DNA from: Gordonia sp. ABSL11-1
GTDB lineage: Bacteria > Actinomycetota > Actinomycetes > Mycobacteriales > Mycobacteriaceae
Assembly: GCF_030315685.1 (NCBI RefSeq)
Contig: NZ_JASXSI010000007.1
Location: 159,510-223,509 of the forward strand
Reading direction: 5' to 3'
DNA length: 64,000 nucleotides
The notes under the pieces were generated by a model, which did no database searches, was not told the DNA's origin, and was given only the letters and a program-made list of their open reading frames with translations. Below, in pieces: positions 1 through 9,674 of this stretch. Numbering within the stretch: position 1 is the stretch's first letter; every line of letters begins with the position of its first letter. The position numbers were made by a program, and so were the translations under genes.

Positions 1-1469
1 GACAGCACGTCGCGCAGCTTCATCTTCTCCTGGCCGTGGAAGCCGCCGACGTTGAACGTCCGGTCGAGGTCCCAGAGGGTCAGCCCGTAGGTGAGGACGT
101 CGAGATCCGGGTGGCTGGCCCGGGCGTCGCTGTCCATCATCAAGGGATCGATGTCGGCCATCAGGTGTCCGCGATTGCGGTACGCCGCAATGAGTTCGAG
201 CACGCGAGTGCTCTTCTCGACGGAGCCGGCCGGGATGTCGCGGCGCCACCGGATGGGCTCGTAGGGGATGTGGAACGCGGTGAAGATCTCGTCGTAGAAC
301 GCGTCGTCGAGGAGCAGTTCGTGGATCGTCCGCAGGAAGTCGCCGGACTCCGCGCCTTGGATGATCCGGTGATCGTAGGTCGACGTCAGCGTCATCAGCT
401 TGCCCACACCGAGGTTCGCGATCTGCTCGTCGCTCGCGCCCTGGAATTCGGCCGGGTATTCCATCGCGCCGGCACCGACGATGGCGCCCTGGCCCTTCAT
501 CAGGCGCGGCACCGAGTGCACGGTGCCGATCGTGCCGGGATTGGTCAGCGAGATCGTGACACCGGCGAAGTCGTCGCCGGTCAGTTTGCCGTCACGCGCG
601 CGACGCACGATGTCCTGGTAGGCCGTGTAGAACTCGGCGAAGCCCATCGTCTCGCACTTCTTGATGGCCGCGACCACCAGTGTGCGGTTGCCGTCCTTGC
701 CGACGAGATCGATGGCGAGACCGAGGTTGGTGTGCGCCGGGGTGACGACGTTGGGCTTGCCCTCGACCTCGGCGAAGTGGCGGTTCATGTTGGGGAACGC
801 CTTGATCGCCTGGACGATCGCGTAGCCGAGGATGTGGGTGAAGCTGATCTTTCCGCCACGGGTGCGGGCGAGGTGGTTGTTGATGACGATGCGGTTGTCG
901 ATCATCAGCTTGGCCGGGATGGCGCGCACGCTCGTGGCGGTCGGCACCTCCAGAGAGGCCGACATGTTCTTGGCGATGGCCGCCGACGGCCCGCGCAGGA
1001 CCTTCGACTCGTCTTCCGACGGTGTCGGTGCGGAGGCGTGCACCGGTGACTTCGCCTTGGCGTTCTGTGAACGGGACGAGCCGTCGCGGCTCGCGGTGCT
1101 GGAACCGGAGGCGGCCTTGGTCGCGGTGGACTCCTTGGCCGGGCCCGACTTGCGGGTCGGCGCGGCGGCCGCGGGCTGCTGATCGAGGGTCACCTGCTTG
1201 GACTGCTTGGCCGGTGCCGGCTTCGCAGGCGTGTCCTGGGGCGCGGCGGCGGGGGCGGCCTTCTTGGGTGCGGTCGGGGATGCGGAGGCGGAGCCGCCGT
1301 TGGACGAGGCCGCGGGGGCCTCGGCAGACGAGCCGTTCGACGTCGGGTCATAGGTGGCGAGGAAGTCGTGCCAACTCGGGTCGACCGACTTGGGATCCTT
1401 CTTGTATTGCTGGTACATCTCCTCGACCAGCCACGTATTTTGTCCGAAATCCGATATCGAACTGCTCAC
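1..1469 (-). CDS. kgd: Multifunctional 2-oxoglutarate decarboxylase/dehydrogenase Kgd, N-terminal part
   Basis: This is the N-terminal 489 residues of the large mycobacterial-type Kgd (SucA/OdhA), which carries 2-oxoglutarate decarboxylase, dehydrogenase and succinyltransferase activities of the TCA cycle; the rest lies beyond position 1. The start is a GTG giving [19 protein letters not shown], the conserved N-terminal helix of the family. An Ala/Pro/Lys-rich linker covers about residues 45-125. An E2-like acyltransferase domain follows, with the catalytic-type motif [16 protein letters not shown], and then the first part of the thiamine-binding E1 region ([15 protein letters not shown]). 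The fusion of an E2-like domain to E1 without a lipoyl domain is known for this actinobacterial family. The gene is truncated only by the window edge. The 138 bases to the next gene hold its upstream region. Confidence 0.95.
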   Translation of the reverse strand, partial: MSSSISDFGQNTWLVEEMYQQYKKDPKSVDPSWHDFLATYDPTSNGSSAEAPAASSNGGSASASPTAPKKAAPAAAPQDTPAKPAPAKQSKQVTLDQQPAAAAPTRKSGPAKESTATKAASGSSTASRDGSSRSQNAKAKSPVHASAPTPSEDESKVLRGPSAAIAKNMSASLEVPTATSVRAIPAKLMIDNRIVINNHLARTRGGKISFTHILGYAIVQAIKAFPNMNRHFAEVEGKPNVVTPAHTNLGLAIDLVGKDGNRTLVVAAIKKCETMGFAEFYTAYQDIVRRARDGKLTGDDFAGVTISLTNPGTIGTVHSVPRLMKGQGAIVGAGAMEYPAEFQGASDEQIANLGVGKLMTLTSTYDHRIIQGAESGDFLRTIHELLLDDAFYDEIFTAFHIPYEPIRWRRDIPAGSVEKSTRVLELIAAYRNRGHLMADIDPLMMDSDARASHPDLDVLTYGLTLWDLDRTFNVGGFHGQEKMKLRDVL

Positions 1470-1607
1470 AGCGCTATCTCGCCTCAATTCCCTCTGGTGT
1501 CGGGTCGCTTGTCACCAGGAAAGTCCCTTGTGAAGACTATCGGTGAACCACCTGCCGATGCTACGCGCGCGCGGAACCCGACGTGCGGCTGACCTCACCA
1601 TCCGGGC

Positions 1608-4600
1608 TCATCTGCGGCGCATGTCACCAGCGGTGGCGATACCGTCGACGTCGGGCGCGACACCCGCATCCCAGAACGCGCGGTACCTCTCACCCAACGT
1701 GAGTAACTCCGCGTGTGTTCCCATCTCCACGATGCGTCCGTCGTCGACCACCGCGATGACGTCGGCGCGGGCCGCCGTGGCGAGTCGATGCGCGACGATG
1801 ACCGATGTCCGGCGATGGGTCAGTGCCTCGCCGGCGGCAAGGACCAGCGCCTCGGTGGCCTGGTCGAGCGTCGCGGTCGCCTCGTCGAGGAGCAGCAGAT
1901 CGGGCTCGACGAGTTCGGCGCGCGCCAGCGCGATCAGCTGCCGCTGACCCGACGACAGGCCCTGGCCGCGTTCGCCGATCGGGTGATTCATCGCGCCCGG
2001 GAGCGAGGCGATCATGCCCGCGGCACCGACCGCGTGCGCGGCCGCGGCGATGGCGGCACGGTCGGCATCCGGACGGCCATACGCGATGTTGTCGGCCACG
2101 GTCCCGGTGAACAGATGCGGTTCCTGTGGCACGACGCCGAGGCGACCGCGGTAATCGGCCAGCGTGAAGTCGCGGATGTCGGTCCCGTCCATCCGCACCG
2201 CGCCGGTCGTCGGGTCGTAGTATCGGGCAAGCAGTTTGACGATCGTCGACTTGCCGGCGCCGGTCTTGCCCACGAGTGCCAGGGAGCTGCCGGGTGCGAT
2301 GGTGAGGTCGATGTCGGAGAGTGCGTCGCGCTCGGCGCCGCTGTACCGGAACCCGACGTCGTCGAGCGCGGCGCGCCCGTCGAAACCGCCGGTGGGGACG
2401 TCGACGGTGTCATCGCGCCGGACGAGTGAGCTCGGCGTGCGGAGCAGATCCGAGATGCGCCGCAGGCCGACGACCGCCTGCTGATATCCGTCGAACACCT
2501 GGGACAGCTGTTGGACCGGTCCGAACAGCATCGACAGGTACAGCACGAACGCCACCAGCGTGCCGGCCGACAGGTGCCCGGTGGTGATCTGATGGGCGCC
2601 GACGGCGATCGCGACGGCCGTCGCGAGATCGGACATCAGGGTGATGAACGGGAAGTACGTGGCGATCGCCCTCTGCGACACCATCCGGGCGTGCACCCAG
2701 TCGAGAGCACGACGGGTGAACCGGGCGGTGGCAGCCGGTGTGTGGCGGTAGGTCTGGGTGGTCTTGATCCCCGCGATGTTCTCCTGGAAGTCGGCGTTGA
2801 CGATGCTGACGAGTTCTCGGGAGCGCGTGTATGCGACCGACGAGATCCGCCGGAAGATCACCGTGGCGACGATCAGGACGGGGAAGACCGGGAGCATGAT
2901 CGCGCCCAGCAGGGGATCGGTGAGGACCAACGCGACGCTGACCCCGACCAGTGTGAACGCGGCGACGATGGCCGTCGACAGCCCGGTCTGCAAGAACGTC
3001 GACAGCGCGTCGACGTCAGTGGTCATCCGCGTCATGATGCGGCCCGAGAGTTCGCGTTCGTAGTAGTCGAGGCCGAGGCGCTGGAGATGCGCGTAGCTGC
3101 GGACGCGCAGACCGAACAGCACCCGTTCGCCGGCGCGGGTGGAGTACAGGATCTCGGTACCCGAGCCGATCCAGCCGATGCCGACGAGGACCACGCCGAT
3201 CGCGGTGGCCCACCACAGGGTCGACTCGTCGGTACGCGACGCGGCGTCGATGACGGTGCGCGCGAGTGTCGGGAACGCGAGCCCGACCAGCGTGTCGACG
3301 GCGATCGCGACGATGGCCGCGACGAGCATCCATCGCACCGGGGTGAGCAGTTCGCGCAGGGAGAACGAGCGGCTCTCGGCACGCGCTGCCCCGACGTCGA
3401 CCCGCGGCTCCTCGTCGGCAGGTGGCAGCGCGGCGACCGCGGCGAGCAGTTCAGGGGTGGCGGGCATAGAACCCAATGCACCGCCGATTCCGCTGCCGCC
3501 CTTGGCGCCACCGCCGCCGGGACCAGTGGTGGGGGCAGCGGGCCGGCGGATCGTGGGTTCCTCGGTGGAGATCTCCGCGCTCGCCTCGGGCCACAGCCGA
3601 TCGAGGTCGACGGTAGGCGGTAACTCCTGCGCCATCCGTCGACCGGCCGCCTCCGGATCGGCGGAGGCCATCAGAGACCGGAACAGGGCACACCGCTCGT
3701 CGAGTTCGGCGACGGTGCCGATGTCGACGATGCGGCCCTCGTCGAGGACGGCGACCCGATCGGCGAGGGTGAGCGTCGACCGACGGTGGGCGAGCAGCAG
3801 CATCGTCCGCTGATCGGCGCGCAGTGAGCGGAGGATCTCCGCCTCGGTGGTGGCGTCCACGGCCGACGTCGCGTCGTCGAGCACGAGGACGCGCGATTCC
3901 GCATACAGGGCGCGGGCCAGGGCCACGCGCTGACGCTGACCGCCGGACAGGGTGAGTCCGCGCTCGCCGACGACGGTGTCGAACCCCTCCGGCAGCGCGT
4001 CGATGAACTCGAGGGCATCCGCCCGCCGCGCGGCCGAGATCAGCCGTGCCGACGGTTCGGCTCCCGCGTCCGGATCGGTCGTCGGGCCGAGCACGATGTT
4101 CGCGGCAATCGTGTCGGAGTAGAGGAACGGCTCATCGAAGACGACGGAGACGGCGCCCCTCAGCGCATCTGGGGCGAGCTCCTCCACCGGATGGGCGACG
4201 CCGTCGGCCGACACCAGTTCGACCACCCCGCTGTCGGGGCGGTAGTAGCGGCCGGCGAGATCGGCCAGCGTGGATTTGCCCGACCCCGGCCGCCCGACCA
4301 CGGCGACGCATTCGCCCGGCCCGACAGTCAGGTCGACGCCGGCGAGCACCTGACGATCACCGAAGGCGAAACCGACTCCGCTGAGACGTATTCCGAGAGG
4401 GCCGTCGGGCAACGTCGCGGTGTTGGACTCCGCGGCATCGTGGGGATGGTCGATCACGTCGTAGACCCGGTCCACCGCCGCTCGCGCGAGTTGGGCGCTG
4501 ACGACGAGATTCGTGAGCAGTCGTGCCAGCGCGGTCATCGACGCGATGTAGGTGGCGAACGCCAGGAAGGTCCCCGCCGTGATGTGGCCGTGCATGGTGA

Positions 4601-5468
4601 GGTAACCGCCGACCGCGATCACCGCCACCATGCCGAGCTGCGGGATCGCGGCCATCGTCGGAGTGAAGCGCGCGTTGATCTTCCCGGCCCGAAGACGCAG
4701 CGAGTAGAGCCGGCCACCGAGGCCGACGAGCTCGTCGACGGCACGCTCCTCCTGACCGAATCCCTTCACGACACGCACGCCCGTCACCGTCTCCTCGACG
4801 TGCTGGGCGACGTCGGCGGCGGCCTGCTGCGCCGACCAGGTGGCGGCGAAGAGCGTTCGGCGCGTGCGGAAGACGACGAATCCCACCACCGGGAAGATGA
4901 GCAGCGCGACGCAGGTGAGCAGCGGGGACAGATAGGCCATGATCCCGATCGCGAGGACCACCTGCACCGCGGCCCCCGCCGACAACGGCACCATCGCCAG
5001 CAGACCCTGCACGATCTGCAGGTCGGAGATCGACCGCGACACGATCTGGCCGGTGCGGATCTGATTCTGCGCATTGCCGTCGAGATGCAGGAGCGTGTCG
5101 AGCAGCCGGAGGCGCAGTGCGTTCTGCACGTTGATCGAGAGGCGTCCCGCGGTGAGTCGGCGTCCGAACTGACAGCCGTAACGGACGACGGCGAGGACGA
5201 GCAGGGCGATCACGATCGTGCGCAGCGAGAGCCCGTCGTGGACAGCGCCGGTCGCGTGGTCGATGGCAGCCTTCGCGAGCAGTGGTGCGATCAGGTCGAC
5301 GCCCACCGCGACCACCGTCACCGCGAGGGTGATCAGGACCAATCGACGATGACGCCAGCACTCGGCGGCCAGCCGTCGAATCCAGCGGCGGGGGGCGGTC
5401 GGGTCTGCGGAGGTCGAGCTCGGCTCGGGTCGGGTGGCTCGGGTCTCGGTCTGGAGCGTCGGAGTCAC
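1608..5468 (-). CDS. Fused ABC exporter, two TMD-NBD modules in one chain
   Basis: The 1286-residue protein is two complete type IV ABC exporter halves in tandem. TMD1 spans about 45-330 and NBD1 355-600; a Gly/Pro/Ala linker is near 610-700; TMD2 spans 710-1000 and NBD2 1035-1275. NBD1 has Walker A at 392-400, an intact LSGGQ at 507-511, and Walker B ending D531-D532, with Asp where the catalytic Glu is expected; its Q-loop Gln is also replaced. NBD2 has Walker A at 1067-1075, LSSGQ at 1171-1175 and a normal D1195-E1196. The noncanonical signature of NBD2 would face the noncanonical Walker B of NBD1, the layout of heterodimeric exporters with one degenerate ATP site. It resembles a fusion of the Rv1273c/Rv1272c pair. 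The GTG start overlaps the upstream stop by 4 bases. The substrate is unknown; drug or lipid export is inferred from the family. Confidence 0.93.
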   Translation of the reverse strand: MTPTLQTETRATRPEPSSTSADPTAPRRWIRRLAAECWRHRRLVLITLAVTVVAVGVDLIAPLLAKAAIDHATGAVHDGLSLRTIVIALLVLAVVRYGCQFGRRLTAGRLSINVQNALRLRLLDTLLHLDGNAQNQIRTGQIVSRSISDLQIVQGLLAMVPLSAGAAVQVVLAIGIMAYLSPLLTCVALLIFPVVGFVVFRTRRTLFAATWSAQQAAADVAQHVEETVTGVRVVKGFGQEERAVDELVGLGGRLYSLRLRAGKINARFTPTMAAIPQLGMVAVIAVGGYLTMHGHITAGTFLAFATYIASMTALARLLTNLVVSAQLARAAVDRVYDVIDHPHDAAESNTATLPDGPLGIRLSGVGFAFGDRQVLAGVDLTVGPGECVAVVGRPGSGKSTLADLAGRYYRPDSGVVELVSADGVAHPVEELAPDALRGAVSVVFDEPFLYSDTIAANIVLGPTTDPDAGAEPSARLISAARRADALEFIDALPEGFDTVVGERGLTLSGGQRQRVALARALYAESRVLVLDDATSAVDATTEAEILRSLRADQRTMLLLAHRRSTLTLADRVAVLDEGRIVDIGTVAELDERCALFRSLMASADPEAAGRRMAQELPPTVDLDRLWPEASAEISTEEPTIRRPAAPTTGPGGGGAKGGSGIGGALGSMPATPELLAAVAALPPADEEPRVDVGAARAESRSFSLRELLTPVRWMLVAAIVAIAVDTLVGLAFPTLARTVIDAASRTDESTLWWATAIGVVLVGIGWIGSGTEILYSTRAGERVLFGLRVRSYAHLQRLGLDYYERELSGRIMTRMTTDVDALSTFLQTGLSTAIVAAFTLVGVSVALVLTDPLLGAIMLPVFPVLIVATVIFRRISSVAYTRSRELVSIVNADFQENIAGIKTTQTYRHTPAATARFTRRALDWVHARMVSQRAIATYFPFITLMSDLATAVAIAVGAHQITTGHLSAGTLVAFVLYLSMLFGPVQQLSQVFDGYQQAVVGLRRISDLLRTPSSLVRRDDTVDVPTGGFDGRAALDDVGFRYSGAERDALSDIDLTIAPGSSLALVGKTGAGKSTIVKLLARYYDPTTGAVRMDGTDIRDFTLADYRGRLGVVPQEPHLFTGTVADNIAYGRPDADRAAIAAAAHAVGAAGMIASLPGAMNHPIGERGQGLSSGQRQLIALARAELVEPDLLLLDEATATLDQATEALVLAAGEALTHRRTSVIVAHRLATAARADVIAVVDDGRIVEMGTHAELLTLGERYRAFWDAGVAPDVDGIATAGDMRRR

Positions 5469-6235
5469 CGATCCGCTTCGGGAAGCCGTACGGCTCCGGG
5501 GAGCGCGGTGTCACCGAGGACCTCGCCGTCGATCGTCCAGGTGGTCGGCGGCGGCCCGAACGCCTCCCGGGCGTTGGCGACGACACGTTTGCCGAGAGCA
5601 CGGTTGCCGACCCCGCCGATCATCGCGCCGATCCCGGCGGGAAGGAGTTTGCCGAACAGCAGAGGAGCACGCTTGATGGCGTACTTCTTGGTGAGTTTGT
5701 TGATCAGCATCTTGTTGAGCTTGCCGACACCGCCGCCCGGGATCGCGGCGCCGCCGAGCCGGCGCAGGGCGCCGCCCTGCGTTCCGACGAGTCGCCCGAG
5801 AGCGACGACGCCCTCTTCGCCGAGCGCGACGGCGAGTACGAGGGTCTTGCGCCGCTCGGAGTCGTGCACCGGGATCCCGTGCACCTCGGCGATCGACAGG
5901 GCCAGCAGGGCGGAGGCCTCGAGGAAGAAGGCGGTCTCCCCGGTCATCGCGCCCAGCGCGGTCATCGTGCCGACCCCGGGAACCGCGGCGGTCGCCCCGA
6001 CCGCTCCGCCCGACCCCGTCACAGCGGTCAGGTAGTGCTTCTCCAGGCGGGCGATGATCTGGGCCGGCGATTCCTCGGGATGTGCCGTCCGCAGACCGCG
6101 GACGTACTTCGCCACGGCCGGCGCCTGCAGCCGCTGCGCGCGGTCGAGCAGACCGCCGGTCACCTCGACGGCCTTGCCGGGAGGCTGTTGCGCGCCACCG
6201 GATCCGGAGCCGGAACGCTTGCTGGTGTCAACCAT
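5465..6235 (-). CDS. Conserved EcsC-like hypothetical protein (Rv1249c position)
   Basis: The protein has 256 residues and no enzyme motif I recognise. After a Gly/Ser/Gln-rich N terminus, two Gly/Ala-rich hydrophobic stretches appear (about 75-125 and 195-225). They flank the segments GVGKLNKMLINKLTKKYAIK and GKLLPAGIGAMIGGVGNRAL, which recall EcsC-family proteins. Its place next to kgd matches the uncharacterised Rv1249c of M. tuberculosis. It overlaps the GST-like gene by 8 bases and the fused ABC exporter by 4 bases, so the three are almost certainly translated from one mRNA. Membrane association is likely but not certain, and no function is assigned. Confidence 0.8.
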   Translation of the reverse strand: MVDTSKRSGSGSGGAQQPPGKAVEVTGGLLDRAQRLQAPAVAKYVRGLRTAHPEESPAQIIARLEKHYLTAVTGSGGAVGATAAVPGVGTMTALGAMTGETAFFLEASALLALSIAEVHGIPVHDSERRKTLVLAVALGEEGVVALGRLVGTQGGALRRLGGAAIPGGGVGKLNKMLINKLTKKYAIKRAPLLFGKLLPAGIGAMIGGVGNRALGKRVVANAREAFGPPPTTWTIDGEVLGDTALPGAVRLPEADR

Positions 6236-7310
6236 GAGTGGGAACCCAATCCTCGGCGGGAACGATTTCTGCGGGCTTCGGCGGTCCCGGCGGGGTGCCG
6301 TCGCCGAACGGCCGCCCGCCGAGCTCCTCCCGGTGGTGCGGCGTCAGCCAGCCGGTGAGGTCCGGGCCGTCCGGGACGATCCCGGTGGGATTGATGTCGC
6401 GGTGGACCACGTAGTAATGACGTTTGATCTGGCTGAAGTCGATCGTGTCACCGAACCCGGGTGTCTGGAACAGGTCGCGCGCATAGGCCCAGAGCACCGG
6501 CATCTCCGCCAGTTTCGAACGGTTGCACTTGAAGTGCCCGTGATACACGGGATCGAAACGGGCGAGGGTCGTGAACAGTCGGATGTCGGCCTCGGTGATG
6601 GTGTCGCCCACCAGGTATCGGCGTCCCGACAGCCGTTCGGTGAGTTCGTCGAGTTTGGTGAACAGCCGGGCGTAGGCCTTGTCGTAGGCGTCCTGGCTGC
6701 CCGCGAAACCGCACCGGTAGACGCCGTTGTTCACCTCGGTGTAGACGCCGTGGGCCACTTCGTCGATCTCGTCGCGCAGGTGCTCCGGGTACAGGTCCGG
6801 GGCGCCGGCCCGGTGATGCTCGGTCCACTCGAGTTCGAGGTCGATGGTGATCTGTGGGAAATCGTTGGTGACCACCGCACCCTTGGGGACGTCGACGATC
6901 GCGGGCACGGTGATCCCCTTGGGATATCCGGGGAAGCGCTTCTCGTAGGCGTCCTTCAGGCGCGGGATGTTCAGGACGGGGTCGAGCCCGCCCGGATCCA
7001 GATCGAAGGTCCACGAGTCGGCGTCGTGCGTCGGTCCGCACATGCCCATCGAGATCGCGTCCTCGAGGCCCAGTAGGCGGCGCACGATGATCGTGCGGTT
7101 CGCCCAGGGGCAGGCGCGTGCGACGACCAGCCGGTAACGACCCGCCTCGACGGGGTAGCCGTCACGGCCGTCGCGGGTGATGCGGGTCTCGATGTACTTG
7201 GTGTCGCGCACGAACTCCTGACCGGTGGTCACGTAGACGCCCTGCTCGTCTCCCTGCTCGCCGCCGTGTCCGTCTCCGGCGCGTTGGTCGTCGGCCCTCT
7301 CGGTGCTCAT
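6228..7310 (-). CDS. Xi-class glutathione-S-transferase-like (thiolyl-hydroquinone) reductase
   Basis: It belongs to the ECM4/YqjG family, which reductively removes a thiol adduct from quinones. The N-terminal thioredoxin-like domain carries the active-site motif ACPWANRTIIVRR, with the catalytic Cys followed by Pro-Trp. The C-terminal helical domain has the family signatures GVYRCGFAGSQ and DIRLFTTLARFDPVYHGHFK. Actinobacteria of this order make mycothiol rather than glutathione, so the physiological thiol is probably mycothiol (inference). I chose the ATG at 7310; a GTG at 7319 in the same frame adds three residues. It starts a minus-strand operon with the EcsC-like and ABC exporter genes and faces the PadR-MFS genes across a 99-base gap that holds a palindromic operator. 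Confidence 0.92.
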   Translation of the reverse strand: MSTERADDQRAGDGHGGEQGDEQGVYVTTGQEFVRDTKYIETRITRDGRDGYPVEAGRYRLVVARACPWANRTIIVRRLLGLEDAISMGMCGPTHDADSWTFDLDPGGLDPVLNIPRLKDAYEKRFPGYPKGITVPAIVDVPKGAVVTNDFPQITIDLELEWTEHHRAGAPDLYPEHLRDEIDEVAHGVYTEVNNGVYRCGFAGSQDAYDKAYARLFTKLDELTERLSGRRYLVGDTITEADIRLFTTLARFDPVYHGHFKCNRSKLAEMPVLWAYARDLFQTPGFGDTIDFSQIKRHYYVVHRDINPTGIVPDGPDLTGWLTPHHREELGGRPFGDGTPPGPPKPAEIVPAEDWVPTHG

Positions 7311-7364
7311 GTCTCCCACAGTAGTGATCGCCTCCGACGCTTGGCAGCCGATGCTTCAAGCGGT

Positions 7365-7382
7365 ATATTCCACATGGAATAT
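7365..7382. promoter_or_regulatory. Palindromic operator between divergent GST and PadR genes
   Basis: Perfect 8-bp inverted repeat with a 2-base spacer, ATATTCCA-CA-TGGAATAT, AT-rich against its surroundings. It lies 28 bases before the preferred PadR start and 55 bases before the GST-like gene on the other strand. It is a probable binding site for the PadR regulator; autoregulation and control of both operons are inferred from position. Confidence 0.65.
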
Positions 7383-7409
7383 TTGGCATGGACCATGGGA
7401 GACATCAAC

Positions 7410-8054
7410 GTGGGATCGACGTCGTGCGGACCGCTGCCGCCCCTGGCGGTTCTGGTCCTCGGTCTGGTGGCCGAACGACCGATGCACCCCTACGAGATGT
7501 TCCAGACGACGATCGAGCGACGGGAGGACCGCCTGGCGAAGTTCCGGCCGGGCACCATGTATCACACGGTCGATCGGCTGGCCGCCAAGGAACTGATCGA
7601 GATCCATGAGGTCCGTCGGGAGGGCAATCGACCCGAGCGGACCGTCTACGCGATCACCGACCGCGGCCGACAGGCGCTGTTCGAGAGCCTCGAGCAGATC
7701 CTCGAGCGGCACCCTACCGAGTACTCCGAGCTGTATCTCGCGCTCGCCGAGGCGCACGGGCTGCCGCGCGAGCGCGTGATCGAGTTGCTGAGCATCCGCC
7801 TGGACGCCATGCGCGCCGATCTCGCCGATCTGGATGCGGCGGCCACGGTCGTCCGCGACCGCGGCACACCAGAGATGTTCTATCTCGACGTCGGTTGCCG
7901 GATCGCGACGTTGGCCACCCAGATCGACTGGGTCGCCGACCTCGTCGACCGGTTGCGAACCTCCACCATCGAATGGCTCGACGACCCCGACTCGCCGTAC
8001 CACGGCAGCGCCGTGGTCGCGGGCACACCTCTTCAGAAAGCGAACGACGAATGA
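7410..8054 (+). CDS. PadR-family transcriptional regulator
   Basis: The winged-helix N terminus (PPLAVLVLGLVAERPMHPYEM, then RPGTMYHTVDRLAAKELI and TVYAITDRGRQAL) is diagnostic of PadR regulators. The C-terminal half is the helical dimerisation/effector domain (SELYLALAEAHGLPRERVIELL). I chose the GTG at 7410 because GGGAG lies 8 bases before it. ATG codons at 7374 and 7395 are in frame, but the first lies inside the operator and neither has a good ribosome binding site. The stop overlaps the MFS start as ATGA, so regulator and pump are co-translated. The family usually represses adjacent efflux or detoxification genes until a phenolic or drug ligand binds; the ligand here is unknown. Confidence 0.93.
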   Translation: MGSTSCGPLPPLAVLVLGLVAERPMHPYEMFQTTIERREDRLAKFRPGTMYHTVDRLAAKELIEIHEVRREGNRPERTVYAITDRGRQALFESLEQILERHPTEYSELYLALAEAHGLPRERVIELLSIRLDAMRADLADLDAAATVVRDRGTPEMFYLDVGCRIATLATQIDWVADLVDRLRTSTIEWLDDPDSPYHGSAVVAGTPLQKANDE

Positions 8055-9565
8055 CCTCCACCCCGACCCCGGCCGCGCAGGTGACCACGCGGCCCTGGGC
8101 TGCCATGCTGGCGCTCTGCGTCGGCTTCTTCATGATCCTGGTCGACATGACGATCGTGGCCGTCGCGCAGCCGCAGATCCAGGTCGCACTCGACACCGAC
8201 GTCAACGGGATCGTCTGGGTCTCGAGCGCGTACCTGCTCACGTACGCGGTGCCGCTGCTCATCACCGGCCGCCTCGGTGACAAATTCGGCCCGAAGCGGG
8301 TCTATCAGATCGGCCTGCTCGTGTTCACGATCGCGAGCGTCTGGTGCGGACTGTCCGGATCGATCGGCGAACTCATCGCCGCCCGCGCGCTGCAGGGTGT
8401 CGGTGCCGCACTCATCACCCCGCAGACGATGGCGCTGATCACGCGGATCTTCCCGCCCGAGAAGCGTGGCGCCGCCATGGGAGTCTGGGGCACCGTCGCC
8501 GGCGTCGCGACCCTCGTCGGTCCGCTGCTCGGCGGCATCCTCACCGACGCCTTCGGCTGGGAGTGGATCTTCTTCGTCAACCTGCCCGTCGGCGTGGTCG
8601 GCCTGATCCTCGCCGCGATCCTCGTGCCCGACGTCGAGACCCACGATCACCAGTTCGACTGGATCGGTGTGTTCCTGTCCGCCATCGGCCTGTTCGCCCT
8701 CGTGTTCGGCATCCAGGACGGCGAGAAGTACGACTGGAACGCCTGGATCTGGGTGCTCATCGTCGGCGGTGTCGCCGTGATGGCCCTGTTCGTGTACTGG
8801 CAGTCGCGTATCAAGGGTGAGCCGCTCGTCCCGCTGTCGCTGTTCCGGGACCGGAACTTCTCGCTGGCCAACGTCGGCATCGCGTCGATGGGCTTCGCGA
8901 TCTCCGGCCTGATGATCCCGACGATGTTCTTCCTGCAGCTCGTCGGAGGCATGACACCTACCCGTTCCGCGGTGATGATGGTGCCGATGGCGTTGCTGAC
9001 CGGTGCCCTTGCGCCGATCGTCGGGCGCATCCTCGATCGCGTCCACCCGCGCACGATCATCGCCTCCGCGTTGTTCCTCAACGCGATCGCGGTCGGTTGG
9101 CTCGGCATGATCGCCCGGCCGACGACGCCGGTGTGGCAGTTGATCATCCCGATGTGTCTCATGGGTATCGCCTCGGCCGGGATCTGGGCGCCGCTCGCGG
9201 CGACGGCCACGCGCAACCTGCCCTGGCATCAGGCCGGTGCGGGTGCGGGCGTGTACAACACCACCCGGATGATCGGGTCGGTCCTGGGTGCGGCCGCGGT
9301 CGGCGCCCTGATGCAGACCCGGCTGGCCGCGGAACTGCCGGGTGTCGACACCGAACACCACAGTGCGGTCGGCCAGTTGCCGGCGGTCGTCCGCGAGGGA
9401 TTCGCGACAGCGATGGGCGAGACACTGTATCTGCCTGCCGCCGTGCTGCTCATCGGAGTCGCCGCCGCGCTCTTCTTCGTGAAGCCCCGACACCAGGCCC
9501 CGCCGACGGCGCCGCCGAGTCCGGCCGGCGACCCCGCGGCCGCCGGGCAGGTGCCGACCGCCTGA
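8051..9565 (+). CDS. MFS multidrug efflux transporter, DHA2 (EmrB/QacA) family
   Basis: The 504-residue inner-membrane protein has the size and hydrophobicity of 14-TM drug:proton antiporters. Motif A (GRLGDKFGPKRVYQIG) follows TM2, motif D1 is in TM1 (GFFMILVDMTIVAVAQPQI), and the antiporter motif C is in TM5 (GTVAGVATLVGPLLGGIL). The C-terminal tail is Pro/Ala-rich. It occupies the position of Rv1250 relative to kgd. The 4-base overlap with the PadR gene puts it under that regulator. The specific drug substrate cannot be read from sequence. Confidence 0.95.
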   Translation: MTSTPTPAAQVTTRPWAAMLALCVGFFMILVDMTIVAVAQPQIQVALDTDVNGIVWVSSAYLLTYAVPLLITGRLGDKFGPKRVYQIGLLVFTIASVWCGLSGSIGELIAARALQGVGAALITPQTMALITRIFPPEKRGAAMGVWGTVAGVATLVGPLLGGILTDAFGWEWIFFVNLPVGVVGLILAAILVPDVETHDHQFDWIGVFLSAIGLFALVFGIQDGEKYDWNAWIWVLIVGGVAVMALFVYWQSRIKGEPLVPLSLFRDRNFSLANVGIASMGFAISGLMIPTMFFLQLVGGMTPTRSAVMMVPMALLTGALAPIVGRILDRVHPRTIIASALFLNAIAVGWLGMIARPTTPVWQLIIPMCLMGIASAGIWAPLAATATRNLPWHQAGAGAGVYNTTRMIGSVLGAAAVGALMQTRLAAELPGVDTEHHSAVGQLPAVVREGFATAMGETLYLPAAVLLIGVAAALFFVKPRHQAPPTAPPSPAGDPAAAGQVPTA

Positions 9566-9674
9566 CCACGGTCGGGTCACCGCCCCACCGCCGGCGGGGT
9601 CCGGCGCCCGGTGTCGCGTCCCACAGTCTGTCGGCCCGCACTCGTAGGATCTCCTCGAGAGTCGGAGGTGACAC

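Noticed and set aside
9583..9599. Short GC-rich hairpin after the MFS gene
   Set aside because: The stem is only 6 of 7 paired with a 3-base loop and no T-run; such structures occur by chance in this GC-rich DNA.
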